Of a stretch of 37,918 nucleotides of DNA, positions 1 through 7,677 are shown piece by piece. The stretch is taken from NCBI GenBank assembly GCA_030066215.1, contig JASJCA010000020.1, forward strand, positions 1 through 37,918, written 5' to 3'. This stretch comes from Rhodobacter sp. (GTDB lineage Bacteria; Pseudomonadota; Alphaproteobacteria; Rhodobacterales; Rhodobacteraceae). Position numbers and translations under genes: made by a program. The notes under the pieces were generated by a model. It did not search any database, was not told where the DNA came from, and saw only the letters and a program-made list of their open reading frames with translations. Position 1 is the stretch's first letter. Every line of letters starts with the position of its first letter.

Positions 1-420
1 GGCGATTTGCCGGTAGCGGGGGTCATGAAATGTTCCGGCCTGAAGTGCAAGAACGAAGCCGTGGCGGTGCGCACGGCCGGCCATCCCCGCAACAGTCAGT
101 CGCAAATCACCGGCGGCACGTCGTACGAGCCGATCACATTCGAACAGGGCCTGGGCCTCGACGACGGGCGGTTCGAGGATTGGGCGATGGCGGTGTCGAA
201 TTGGAAAGAGGGCGACGGCGCCCACCAGCTTGCCGATTTCCGGCGCGATCTGCGCCTCGATATCATGCGGCTGAACGGCGAGACGGCGCTGACATATATC
301 ATCGCCGGCGCCTGGGTCAGCGAATACGCGCCGGTGCCGGAAGTTGATGCCAACACAATGAATACATTCGGTATTTCGAGTTTCACGGTCGTTTGCGAAG
401 GCTGGTACCGCCAGCAATAA
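1..420 (+). CDS. eCIS/phage-like tail tube protein (gp19 family), 5' end cut off
   Basis: This is the C-terminal ~140 residues of a tube protein of the T4 gp19/Afp1-Afp5 family, which stacks as hexamers to form the inner tube of a contractile particle. The frame is open to the left edge, and family members start about 10-20 residues earlier, so the TTG at base 7 is probably not the true start. Visible family features are a CSGLK segment (matching the family's EVSGLE), a YEPITFEQGLGLDD segment (matching YPxLxLKRGVxDD), a WA.AV.NW helix, and a C-terminal strand ending in a CEGWYR motif. The gene leads directly into a baseplate operon, the place where eCIS clusters encode the terminal tube or baseplate-proximal tube protein. 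Which tube paralogue it is cannot be decided from the fragment. Confidence 0.8.
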   Translation, partial: GDLPVAGVMKCSGLKCKNEAVAVRTAGHPRNSQSQITGGTSYEPITFEQGLGLDDGRFEDWAMAVSNWKEGDGAHQLADFRRDLRLDIMRLNGETALTYIIAGAWVSEYAPVPEVDANTMNTFGISSFTVVCEGWYRQQ

Positions 421-459
421 TCGCCCCCCCGCGGCGCCTCGGCACTTGGAGGATGTTCG

Positions 460-1233
460 GTGACGGATGTTGCAGGACCGCGCATGCCCGGCGGAATTTC
501 TATCGCCGCGGCGGATTTGATGCTCTCGCCCACGGGCGCCGGTCGGGATTTGGCGCTGTACGATGTGGCCTCCGATCCCGGGGCGATGCGGTCGGATCGG
601 GTCACAGCGCTAATCGAAATCGGTTTCGTTTCGCCGGATCGGGGCTTGGCCGGCTGGCCTGAGGGGCTGTCGATGCAGGTTCGGCAGATCGCACTGTTTC
701 AGTTGGCGTTCTCGCTCGGGGCCTGGCCGGCGTGGTTCAATTCGGCCTGTTCTTCGTGCGGTGCGCCCGTCGATCTGAGGGTCGCCGTGGACGAGTTCGA
801 GATCACTCCGGCGCCAGGTCCGATACCCGCCGAGATCGAGGTCGAAGGGCCAAGCGGCCATGTGACGTTCCGCGTGCCCACCGCGTCGGACGAGCGCAAG
901 CTCGAAAGCGATCCGACGCTGGGCCTGACCGAGCTGTGCGCGACGGCGGACTTGCCGAGGGCAGAAATCGACGCGTGGGAGCAGGCGTTCGACGCGGGCC
1001 TAGCCAAGGTGCTGCCGGGATTTGAGCCGGAATTGCCCTTCGATTGCCCCGAATGCGGCGCAACCTCGGGTTGGTGGTTCGATCCCATCGACTGGATCGG
1101 CCAACACACCCGCCAATGCTTGGCCGAGGTGGATACGTTGGCGCGCACATATGGCTGGTCCGAGGCCGCAATCTTGGCCCTGCCCGAAGCGCGCCGTCAC
1201 CAGTATCTGTCGATTATCGGAGAGCGTCGATGA
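460..1233 (+). CDS. T4 gp26/gp28-like baseplate assembly protein with two CxxC pairs
   Basis: A 257-residue protein resembling the T4-type baseplate/tail assembly chaperone family found beside tube genes in eCIS and some phages. GTG is chosen as the start because a GGAGGA ribosome site lies 7 bases upstream, 27 bases after the tube gene ends. The sequence holds two cysteine pairs, C97-x2-C100 (CSSCGAP) and C196-x2-C199 (CPECGA), which together could form one zinc-ribbon-like site. The C-terminus has the pattern LARTYGWSEAAILALPEARRHQYL, typical of this family (a WS/T-E..IL.LP..RR..YL signature). It probably acts in the cytoplasm during assembly of the tube onto the baseplate. The family match is by motif recognition only. 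It ends in an ATGA overlap with the next gene. Confidence 0.72.
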   Translation: MTDVAGPRMPGGISIAAADLMLSPTGAGRDLALYDVASDPGAMRSDRVTALIEIGFVSPDRGLAGWPEGLSMQVRQIALFQLAFSLGAWPAWFNSACSSCGAPVDLRVAVDEFEITPAPGPIPAEIEVEGPSGHVTFRVPTASDERKLESDPTLGLTELCATADLPRAEIDAWEQAFDAGLAKVLPGFEPELPFDCPECGATSGWWFDPIDWIGQHTRQCLAEVDTLARTYGWSEAAILALPEARRHQYLSIIGERR

Positions 1234-2057
1234 GTTTGCTGCGACGCTTGGAACACGCCGCGCGCGGCAAGTACGGGATCACCGCCCCCGGCCGCCCGAC
1301 GCCGGACCAAACCTCGACGGAGCTGCCCGAGATCGAGGCCAGCGAGACGGCGTATCCGGAGCCGGCGCCGTCCGCCGAAGCGTCACAACCGCCCGTCGTC
1401 GCACCGCCCGCACCGGAGATCGCCGGCGACAGTCCGACATCGCCGCCGGCCGAGCCCGAAGCGCTGCATGCACCGACCGAGGCGGCGTCGGCGCCAACAC
1501 CTGCCGCGCCTGTTGCCAGGCCCGACACGACCCCGTCGCCAACGGTTTTCGATCCGGACCCGAGCCAGCCAACGCCGTCCGGTCCGGCCTCGCCAGAGGC
1601 GCCGGCAGACCCGTCCGGCGACTGGTCATTGATCGTACCGACGCCGCAGACGGATGATCGACCGACAGGACCGCTGGCGCCGGCAGCGATCGCCGCACAG
1701 CACTTGGCGCGGGCCGAGCCCACGCCGCCGTCACAGCCCGCCGGAGCGCCCGCCGACCCCGTCGATCGGCCCGCGCCCCCGGCTGCCGAACCAGTCGCGG
1801 ACACGGTTAACGCGGCACCGGCGCCGGTGCTGCAGACGGCGACCGTGCCAAGTCCTACGGCGGCACCGTCGCCCACGGTGCCAACCGTTCCTGCCTCACC
1901 CAGCCTGAACATCGGTCAAATCGACATTCGCATCACACCGCCGCCGAAACCCGAGGCACCGCCGCCGCCGCAAACCCGGGCACCGACGCCGCCCCGCCAC
2001 GGCAAGGGCCTGTCGATTTCCAGCCAACTCCGCCGCGCCGGATTGAGGCGGCTTTAA
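1230..2057 (+). CDS. Proline/alanine-rich linker protein of the eCIS operon
   Basis: A 275-residue protein. The start is placed at ATG 1230 because it overlaps the upstream stop (ATGA), as at most junctions in this operon; the frame is open further left but only as a shadow. It has three parts. Residues 1-20 are a short basic amphipathic segment (MSLLRRLEHAARGKYG). Residues about 25-230 are a low-complexity Pro/Ala/Thr/Glu stretch that must be extended or disordered. The last ~45 residues carry an IGQIDIRITPPPKP motif and a basic tail (SSQLRRAGLRRL). Short I-G-x-I-x-[IV]-R motifs after Pro-rich linkers recur in unassigned proteins beside gp26-like and DUF4255 genes. A tethering or assembly role is inferred; no enzymatic domain is present. 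Confidence 0.7.
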   Translation: MSLLRRLEHAARGKYGITAPGRPTPDQTSTELPEIEASETAYPEPAPSAEASQPPVVAPPAPEIAGDSPTSPPAEPEALHAPTEAASAPTPAAPVARPDTTPSPTVFDPDPSQPTPSGPASPEAPADPSGDWSLIVPTPQTDDRPTGPLAPAAIAAQHLARAEPTPPSQPAGAPADPVDRPAPPAAEPVADTVNAAPAPVLQTATVPSPTAAPSPTVPTVPASPSLNIGQIDIRITPPPKPEAPPPPQTRAPTPPRHGKGLSISSQLRRAGLRRL

Positions 2058-2060
2058 GCG

Positions 2061-3101
2061 ATGCAAACCAGCGCATCCCATACCGCCCAGGTCATGACCG
2101 CCGTCCGCGAGCGCATTCAGTCGCTGAACACGAGCCTGTTTAGTTCGACCCCGATCACGGTCGAGATCGGCAATCCTGCGCAATTTCATCCGCGCCCCGA
2201 AAGTGCGCCGCCGCTTGTCACGATCTGGGTGTATTCGATCGATTTCGACAACACCGGCATGCTGGTCACCCCAGACAGCGCGCAGGCGCTGCGGCTGCAC
2301 ACCCTGTTCACAGCCTACTGCGTCGCCGGCGCCACGGCGGAAGAAAGTGCCGGGACGTTCGAGTTGCGGATTCTGTCGCATATCATCCGGCTCTTCATGG
2401 AAGAGCCAGAGTTCGGCCCGATCCGTATCGCCAACGCCCTGCCGATCGGACCCGCCGCCGATCTGATCAACAGCGATCTGATGATCGAGGCGCGGCCCCG
2501 GTCGATCGATATCGAAGACACCAACCACATTTGGTCGACGCAGGGCGATACGCCGCAACGCACCTCGGTCGCCTATACCTTCTCGTTCGCGATCGTCACC
2601 CCGTCGCGCCCCGGCAGCGAGGGTCCGCCGGTGATCCAGGCGTTGCTGGAGGATCCGTTGGCCGCCGACCCGCAAGAGGTCGGCGTGCGCCCCGAAATGC
2701 CCGGTCCAGAGCCGGAGCCGGTGGTCGCGTTGGGGGTCCTGGCGCTGCAGATCGGCACCCCAGCCGCGCCGCATCTGGTGCCCGAGATCACCTTCACGGC
2801 CGGAGGCGGCGATCAGGTTCTGTCGGTCGTCGCCGTCACCGAGGCCGAAGAGGAATTGACCCTGACGCTCGAAGTCTGGGACGGCGCCAACGGCTGGGTC
2901 GATGCGACCGTACGGCTCAGCGATACCTCGCTCACTTCGTTGGTGCGCGCCTCGTTGCTGGACGGCGGCCTGATCGCGCCCACGGACATCACGCTGACAG
3001 ATACCGGCGTCGCCGATGTCCTGCGGCTGTCAGCGGCGCGCACGGTCGAACCCGAGACCCTGTCGCTCAGCCGGGTGGTCATCACCATGGAGGCGCCGTG
3101 A
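2061..3101 (+). CDS. DUF4255/Pvc16-type sheath terminator (cap) protein with C-terminal extension
   Basis: A 346-residue protein whose first ~190 residues match the DUF4255 (Pvc16_N) family, the Afp16/Pvc16 terminator that caps tube and sheath and sets particle length. Supporting features are an N-terminal AVRERI..LN helix, the segment PLVTIWVYSIDFDN, and LHTLFTAYCVAGAT followed by ELRILSHIIRLFMEEP, the usual strand-helix order (LN.WLY.V..N / L.YLLTAYG / E..LG). Family members are often ~200 residues. Here an extra ~130 residues (about 215-346), rich in beta-strand-forming Thr/Val/Leu, look like an added beta-sandwich. It starts 3 bases after the Pro-rich gene and its TGA overlaps the ATPase start codon (TGATG), so the two are likely translationally coupled. 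Confidence 0.8.
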   Translation: MQTSASHTAQVMTAVRERIQSLNTSLFSSTPITVEIGNPAQFHPRPESAPPLVTIWVYSIDFDNTGMLVTPDSAQALRLHTLFTAYCVAGATAEESAGTFELRILSHIIRLFMEEPEFGPIRIANALPIGPAADLINSDLMIEARPRSIDIEDTNHIWSTQGDTPQRTSVAYTFSFAIVTPSRPGSEGPPVIQALLEDPLAADPQEVGVRPEMPGPEPEPVVALGVLALQIGTPAAPHLVPEITFTAGGGDQVLSVVAVTEAEEELTLTLEVWDGANGWVDATVRLSDTSLTSLVRASLLDGGLIAPTDITLTDTGVADVLRLSAARTVEPETLSLSRVVITMEAP

Positions 3102-4447
3102 TGTCCCAGGTGCTCGCCTTCGCCACGGATGATGCGCATCATTCCGCCGCGCTCACCGACGAGCTGTCGCGGATTGCGACATTGATCGGCGTCACGGCAC
3201 GGCACCGCGAGGGCAAGACCGCCACCGCCGAGCAGAAACGCGACCTGCAGGCGATCGTCGCGCGGGTGATCGAGGCGCGCAAGGACGGTTTCTGGGCGGA
3301 TCTTCTGGGGCTGGCCGAACCGCCCGAACCGCTGGCCTGCGATGCGATGGCCGTTGCGCTCTATCCGATGGCCTGGCCATCGCGTGCGCTTGCGCTGGCG
3401 GCGTTGCAGTCAGGCATTTCTGAACCCGTCGTCTGTCAGGCGCTTTTGCACGAGCTTTTGATGGTCGGCCCCGAGGAAGAGACCGCACTGCACCGCGTCC
3501 TGTCGCCGACCGGCCCGCTATTGGCGCAGCATTGGCTGCAGGTCGAAGGCTCGGGACCCGCGCGTCTGATCCGTCCCGGGCCACGCCTGATCCGCTGCGT
3601 GCTTGGCGACGAGGGCTTTGGCACCTTGCCGGCCGGCATTAGCCTTGCCGACGACGGCTCTGCCCCGCTGTCAGCGCTGATCCTGCGGCCCGAGACCGAG
3701 CGGGCGCTCGACGAGGTGGCGGCACTGGCGTGTTACACCCTCGAGGCGCCGGAAGCCCAGCGTCGCGCCGGCCCGGCGGTGCTGCTGACCGGGCCGCCGG
3801 GAACCGGCAAGAGCCTGGCCGCGTTCCACCTGTCGCGCCGCATTGAACGCCCGATGTTCCAACTGAACCTGGGCACCATCGTATCGAAGTGGTTGGGCGA
3901 GACCGAACGCAATCTTTCGCGGGTGTTCGATCAGATGAGCGGGACCCGTGGCGCGATCCTGATCGATGAGTGCGATGCGCTGCTGGGCAAGCGCGTCTCG
4001 GTGAAAGAGGGCCGCGACCACTACGTGAACCTCACCGTGAGCCACCTTTTGATGCTGCTGGAACGGCACAAGGGGCCGGTTTGGCTGACGTCGAATCTAC
4101 GCACCAATCTCGACGACGCCTATCTGCGGAGGTTCTCGGCGGTGGTCGAATTCAAACGGCCCGACTTCGACTTGCGGATCGAGGCTTGGAAACGCGAAAT
4201 CGGCGACGGTTTGCCCGCCGCCACGCGCCAACATCTGGCCGAGCTTGCGGCGACGGTTGATCTGTCGGCGGCCGAGATCGCCAGCGCCTGCCATTACGGC
4301 AAGGCGCTGGCGCACGCTGCGGACCGCGGGCTGACGGCCGCCGATGTGGCGCGCGCCGTGATGCGTGAGCGCACGAAATCGATCGCGACCTTCACCCGGA
4401 ACGACCTGCTGGCGCTTGCGCCGTTTGTCGAGGAGGACGCGCCATGA
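3101..4447 (+). CDS. AAA+ ATPase of the eCIS (Afp15/Pvc15-like)
   Basis: A 448-residue AAA+ ATPase. Walker A is GPPGTGKS at residues 231-238, Walker B is ILIDE at 286-290, a sensor-1 TSN follows, and RRF supplies the arginine-finger region. The segment SKWLGETERNLSRVFD is the hallmark of the eCIS/Pvc15 ATPase family. The N-terminal ~200 residues are an adaptor-like helical region. In Afp and PVC this ATPase is needed for particle assembly or effector loading in the cytoplasm. ATG 3101 is chosen because it overlaps the DUF4255 stop; the frame stays open ~570 bases upstream, but that stretch lies antisense in composition over the DUF4255 gene. Its presence, with no ClpV/TssH or Tss membrane genes, is the main argument for an eCIS over a type VI secretion system. 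Confidence 0.9.
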   Translation: MSQVLAFATDDAHHSAALTDELSRIATLIGVTARHREGKTATAEQKRDLQAIVARVIEARKDGFWADLLGLAEPPEPLACDAMAVALYPMAWPSRALALAALQSGISEPVVCQALLHELLMVGPEEETALHRVLSPTGPLLAQHWLQVEGSGPARLIRPGPRLIRCVLGDEGFGTLPAGISLADDGSAPLSALILRPETERALDEVAALACYTLEAPEAQRRAGPAVLLTGPPGTGKSLAAFHLSRRIERPMFQLNLGTIVSKWLGETERNLSRVFDQMSGTRGAILIDECDALLGKRVSVKEGRDHYVNLTVSHLLMLLERHKGPVWLTSNLRTNLDDAYLRRFSAVVEFKRPDFDLRIEAWKREIGDGLPAATRQHLAELAATVDLSAAEIASACHYGKALAHAADRGLTAADVARAVMRERTKSIATFTRNDLLALAPFVEEDAP

Positions 4448-4695
4448 CCGCCCAATTGGTCATCGACCGTCTGTCGATCGCCGTCGAGGGGGTGCCTGGG
4501 ATCGATCCGGTGGCGTTTCGCACGGCGCTGACCAGGGCACTCGGCCGGATCGACCTGCCTAAAGACATGGGCGATGGCGCCATCGCCAGATTGACCATCC
4601 CGGTGCTCGAGGCGCGCCCCGGCGACACGGCCGAACGATTGGCGGCGCGCGCTGTGGACGGCTTGACCGACGCGCTTGCGAGGGCCGGCCGATGA
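4444..4695 (+). CDS. Small orphan protein of the eCIS operon (83 aa)
   Basis: I do not recognise a family. The 83 residues alternate strand- and helix-forming segments: an N-terminal strand (LVIDRLSIAVEGV), an amphipathic helix (FRTALTRALGRIDLP), a second strand (IARLTIPVLEA), then RPGDTAERLAARAVDGLTDAL, which looks like a C-terminal helix. There is no signal peptide or membrane segment. The gene overlaps the ATPase by ATGA at its start and the next gene at its end (ATG at 4692 within the stop region), which supports real translation. Its position between ATPase and CIS-tube-domain genes suggests an assembly chaperone or small structural adaptor. That is inference only. Confidence 0.65.
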   Translation: MTAQLVIDRLSIAVEGVPGIDPVAFRTALTRALGRIDLPKDMGDGAIARLTIPVLEARPGDTAERLAARAVDGLTDALARAGR

Positions 4696-5354
4696 TGACC
4701 CACGGCATTCTCTTGGAGTTTAACCTCAACCCCGATGCGATCGTGCTGCCGTTCCAGCATAACCCAGAGGAATACTCGCGCACGCGCGGCACCGATCTTA
4801 AGGTCAACAACACACCCGGCACCGGCACGGATTTCGCGTTCCAGACACCGATGCAGACCCCGCGCATCATGCAGGCCGCAGCGCTGCAGGAAGAGACGCT
4901 GTCGGTCGAAGTGCTATTCTCCGCGGCCGACTACATGGATCTCGAAGGCTGGGAACTGGGACGCACTGGGCTTCAGCCGGTGCTCGACTCGTTGCGCCTT
5001 TTGGTGGAACCGCGCAGCCAGAAGATGGGCGGTTTGCGGGTGCTGAGCGAATTGGGGCTCACCGGCGCCCGCGCTTTCGACCGCGATGTCACGCCATCGG
5101 TTGTGCTGTTCATATGGGGCGGGGAAATCCTGCCGGTGGTACTGAAAACCGTCAGTTACACGGTCAACGAGTTTCTCTCGACGCTCGCGCCGATCAGCGC
5201 CAAGGCGCAGCTGACCATGCAGCTGATCGAGGCGCACAACCCGTTCATCTTCGCAGACCGATTACGCCAGCAGCTGTCGGCCTCTCGTCTGAAGACCAAG
5301 CCCGGTGTCGGATCTGCCTCTGACATCATCGGGCAAGTGATGGGGAGCCTGTGA
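4692..5354 (+). CDS. CIS-tube-domain baseplate/tube initiator protein (Afp7/Pvc7-like, without LysM)
   Basis: A 220-residue protein. It opens with a short strand and the motif LPFQHNPEEYSR, which matches the 'contractile injection system tube protein' domain (FQFNPxxxxxR). It continues with a mixed alpha/beta fold including WELGRTGLQPVLDSLRLLV and FIWGGEILPVVLKTVSYTVNEFLSTLAPISAKAQLTMQ, the latter typical of this family (..WG....G.v..v...yt.F...G.P.rA...v.f). In Afp7/Pvc7 the domain is followed by a LysM module in the same chain; here the LysM-like part is the next gene. It likely joins the tube to the hub. The start may be ATG 4692 or ATG 4695. Confidence 0.8.
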   Translation: MMTHGILLEFNLNPDAIVLPFQHNPEEYSRTRGTDLKVNNTPGTGTDFAFQTPMQTPRIMQAAALQEETLSVEVLFSAADYMDLEGWELGRTGLQPVLDSLRLLVEPRSQKMGGLRVLSELGLTGARAFDRDVTPSVVLFIWGGEILPVVLKTVSYTVNEFLSTLAPISAKAQLTMQLIEAHNPFIFADRLRQQLSASRLKTKPGVGSASDIIGQVMGSL

Positions 5355-5686
5355 TGCGCCGCGACCCCCGCAAACGCTATTCCGACACCGCCGCATTCGC
5401 GTGGGACGATCCCGCGTTCGCGCCGTTCCGGGGCCTGATGCCGCGCGCAGTGCGCCGCCATACCGGATTTGTCGAATACGAGCTGAAGATCGGCGACCGG
5501 CTGGACACCTTGGCGCAGGATTTCTACGACGACCCAAGGTTGTGGTGGGTCATCGCCGAAGCCAATCCGCACGTCTTTCTGCCTGCCGATCTGATTTATG
5601 CGCCCGAACCCGACCCGCGCACCGCATTGTCGCAGGTCCTGGCCGGCACCCGGATCATCATTCCCCGACGGCCGGACACGCCATGA
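5354..5686 (+). CDS. Small LysM/gp53-like baseplate adaptor
   Basis: About 110 residues. The core ELKIGDRLDTLAQDFYDDPRLWWVIAEANP is the gp53-like/LysM-type signature (GDRLDxLAxxFYGDPxLWWxIAxAN), followed by ADLIYAPEPDP and an RIIIPR strand. In contractile tails this module bridges wedge and hub. It corresponds to the C-terminal LysM part of Afp7/Pvc7, here split into its own gene. ATG 5354 is preferred over GTG 5351; both fall in the GTGATG junction with the upstream stop. The gene ends in an ATGA overlap with the hub gene. Confidence 0.82.
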   Translation: MRRDPRKRYSDTAAFAWDDPAFAPFRGLMPRAVRRHTGFVEYELKIGDRLDTLAQDFYDDPRLWWVIAEANPHVFLPADLIYAPEPDPRTALSQVLAGTRIIIPRRPDTP

Positions 5687-6801
5687 TCGCGTTGCCCGAT
5701 ATCTTCAAGGTCGTCGAGCCGGCATCGATCAAGATTCTGTCGGGCAACGTGCCGGTTGAGATCGCCGATCTCTATCCGGTGCTGGAGAACGTCACGCTGA
5801 CCGTCTCCCGCAACGAAGCCGGCGCAGGCTCGCTGGTGTTCACCTCCGGGCGCGACACCAATGGCGATTGGCCGGTGATCGACGGCGGCTATTTCGAACG
5901 CTGGAGCCCGATCCGAATCCTCGCCGATTTCGGCACCTACTCTGAGGACGTGCTTTGGGGCTATGTGGTTAAGATCACGCCTGAATTCCCCGAAGATCGT
6001 GGCGCGGCCAAGGTCACGATCGAAGTCCAGGATCAGACCATCGCGCTCGACCGCGAACAGCGGACGCGCGACTGGGGCGACAGCGAAAGCGACCAGACCC
6101 TGACCGACAAGGCGATCGCGGCAAGCGTCTTGGCCGAATACGCCTTCCGGCTGGACGCGCTGAGCGCCGATGGACAGATCAACACGGTGGTGACCCAGGA
6201 CAAGACCGATTTCGCCTTTCTGTCCGAACGCGCCGAGGCGGTCGGCTACGAGATGCGGATCCTGTTCGATGAGATGTATTTCGGTCCGATCCGGCTGGAG
6301 GGCGAGCCCCAAGCACCATTGCTGGTCTATGCCGGACCCGACACCAATTGCATGTCGTTCAAGATCGACGAGGAAAGCGCGGTGCCCGACGAGGCGGTCA
6401 CGGCGACGGTCGATACCGCCGGAACCGGAGCGGCCGAGGAAACCGTGGTCAGCCCAGATCTGCCGATCCTGGGGACCGAAGCGGCAAACGAGGCAGCTGC
6501 CGCGGCGGGCGTCCCAGTGATGCGCGAACGGATGCGGCAAGAAGGCGACACCCCGCCCGAAGCGGCGCGGATGCTGGCGCAGGCCAAGATCAACGAGGCC
6601 AGCCTGTCGATCACGGCAGAAGCGGTCATCGACAGCACGATCTACGGCCATGTTTTGTTGCCCGGCAAACTGGTCACCGTCGACGGCGTAGGCCGCAAAT
6701 ACGGGGGTCGGTTCTATGTCGACTCGGTCGAGCATGTCTTCGACGCCGCCGGCTACACCCAGAAGGCGCTGCTGCGCAAAAACGGAATCAACGAGGGATA
6801 G
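5683..6801 (+). CDS. gp27-like hub protein (late control D/VgrG N-terminal half)
   Basis: A 372-residue hub protein related to T4 gp27, P2 gpD and the N-terminal half of VgrG/Afp8. It would trimerise as the baseplate hub on which the spike sits. Supporting segments include TLTVSRNEAGAGSLVFTSG, a central QDQTIALDREQRTRDW region, and TDFAFLSERAEAVGYEMRI (family pattern xDxxFLxxLAxxxGxxxxv). The C-terminal part contains AKINEASLSITAEAVID and LLPGKLVTVDGVGRKYGGRFYVDSVEHVFD, the conserved end of late-control-D-type proteins (G.p.i..G..v.v.Gvg..fdG.y.v..v.H). An Ala/Glu-rich loop occupies about residues 230-300. The start ATG 5683 overlaps the stop of the LysM-like gene. Hub and spike are encoded by two genes here, while Afp8 is one chain. 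Confidence 0.87.
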   Translation: MIALPDIFKVVEPASIKILSGNVPVEIADLYPVLENVTLTVSRNEAGAGSLVFTSGRDTNGDWPVIDGGYFERWSPIRILADFGTYSEDVLWGYVVKITPEFPEDRGAAKVTIEVQDQTIALDREQRTRDWGDSESDQTLTDKAIAASVLAEYAFRLDALSADGQINTVVTQDKTDFAFLSERAEAVGYEMRILFDEMYFGPIRLEGEPQAPLLVYAGPDTNCMSFKIDEESAVPDEAVTATVDTAGTGAAEETVVSPDLPILGTEAANEAAAAAGVPVMRERMRQEGDTPPEAARMLAQAKINEASLSITAEAVIDSTIYGHVLLPGKLVTVDGVGRKYGGRFYVDSVEHVFDAAGYTQKALLRKNGINEG

Positions 6802-6804
6802 GCC

Positions 6805-7677
6805 ATGCCCGAAGACAACGCCCAGATCTCCGCACTGACCGGCCTGGTCAAGGAACAGCAAGGCAAATTCTACGGCACCTACCGCGGCATCGTGATCGAC
6901 AACGCGGACCCGAAGAACCGTGGCAGGCTGCTTGTCGAGGTGCCCACCGTACTGGGTCAGGGCGTGCACAAATGGGCGATGGGAAAGTTTGGGCTGGGCG
7001 GAAACGCCAACGAGGCCGCAATCTTCGTGCCGGCGGTTTCCAGCCAGGTCCTGGTGGAATTCGTCGAAGGCTCGCCGAAATCTCCGATCTGGGCTGGCGT
7101 CTACTACCCCGACGATGCCGAGGCCGGTGGCGATCTCGCCCCGCCCGACAGCTTCGATCTCGATCCCGGAACCCTGCACATGCTGCGCACCGAGGCCGGG
7201 ATCGAATTGCGGCTGGAGGATGACCGAACCCCGAACGGCGACGGTGGGACCCAGCAGGTGGTGCTGCACCATCCCTCTGGCACCGACATCGTTATCGACA
7301 AGGACGGCGTCGTCACCGTGACCGACCCCGAAAGCGGTGAACTGCTGCTCGATCCGGTCAACAAGATCACACGGCTCAAGGGTCAGGGCGATGGGCTGTT
7401 AGAGATGACCCAAAGCGGCGTGGTGCTGAAACATGGCTCGACCGAGCTGGCGCTGGACAGCTCCGGTGCGACCCTGACGGCGGCGCAGATCAAACTCGAC
7501 GGTGATCAGGTCAGTCTGGGCAAGTCTGCGACCTCGTCGATCCTGAACGCCGAGGCTTTCATCAACACGGTCTTTTCCATGCACACGCATCCGACCCCGG
7601 TGGGCCCGTCAGGTCCGCCGGTGCCGCCGGGGCTGCCGCCGACAGCGACCAGCCTGATGAAAGTAAAGGGGGCCTAG
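6805..7677 (+). CDS. Spike protein, gp5/gpV-like OB-fold with HxH tip
   Basis: A 290-residue spike. Residues about 17-105 form the OB-fold of gp5/gpV/VgrG: GTYRGIVIDNADPKNRGRLLVEVP, KWAM, ANEAAIFVPAVSSQVLVEFVEGSPKSPIWAGVYY. The middle (about 125-250) is strand-rich with short repeats typical of the spike beta-helix (LEMTQSGVVLKHGSTELALDSSGATLTAAQIKLDGDQVSLG). The C-terminus has MHTHPTP, with His260-Thr261-His262 forming an HxH motif. In P2 gpV-type spikes this motif from three chains binds an iron ion at the tip. The tail PVGPSGPPVPPGLPP follows. The gene sits 3 bases after the hub stop, and its TAG directly abuts the gp25 start codon. Confidence 0.87.
   Translation: MPEDNAQISALTGLVKEQQGKFYGTYRGIVIDNADPKNRGRLLVEVPTVLGQGVHKWAMGKFGLGGNANEAAIFVPAVSSQVLVEFVEGSPKSPIWAGVYYPDDAEAGGDLAPPDSFDLDPGTLHMLRTEAGIELRLEDDRTPNGDGGTQQVVLHHPSGTDIVIDKDGVVTVTDPESGELLLDPVNKITRLKGQGDGLLEMTQSGVVLKHGSTELALDSSGATLTAAQIKLDGDQVSLGKSATSSILNAEAFINTVFSMHTHPTPVGPSGPPVPPGLPPTATSLMKVKGA

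Noticed and set aside
5596-7272. Long minus-strand open frame (558 codons) opposite the hub and spike genes
   Set aside because: It is antisense to two well-supported structural genes, has a His/Asp/Arg/Gly-biased translation and no ribosome site; a GC-rich third-position shadow.
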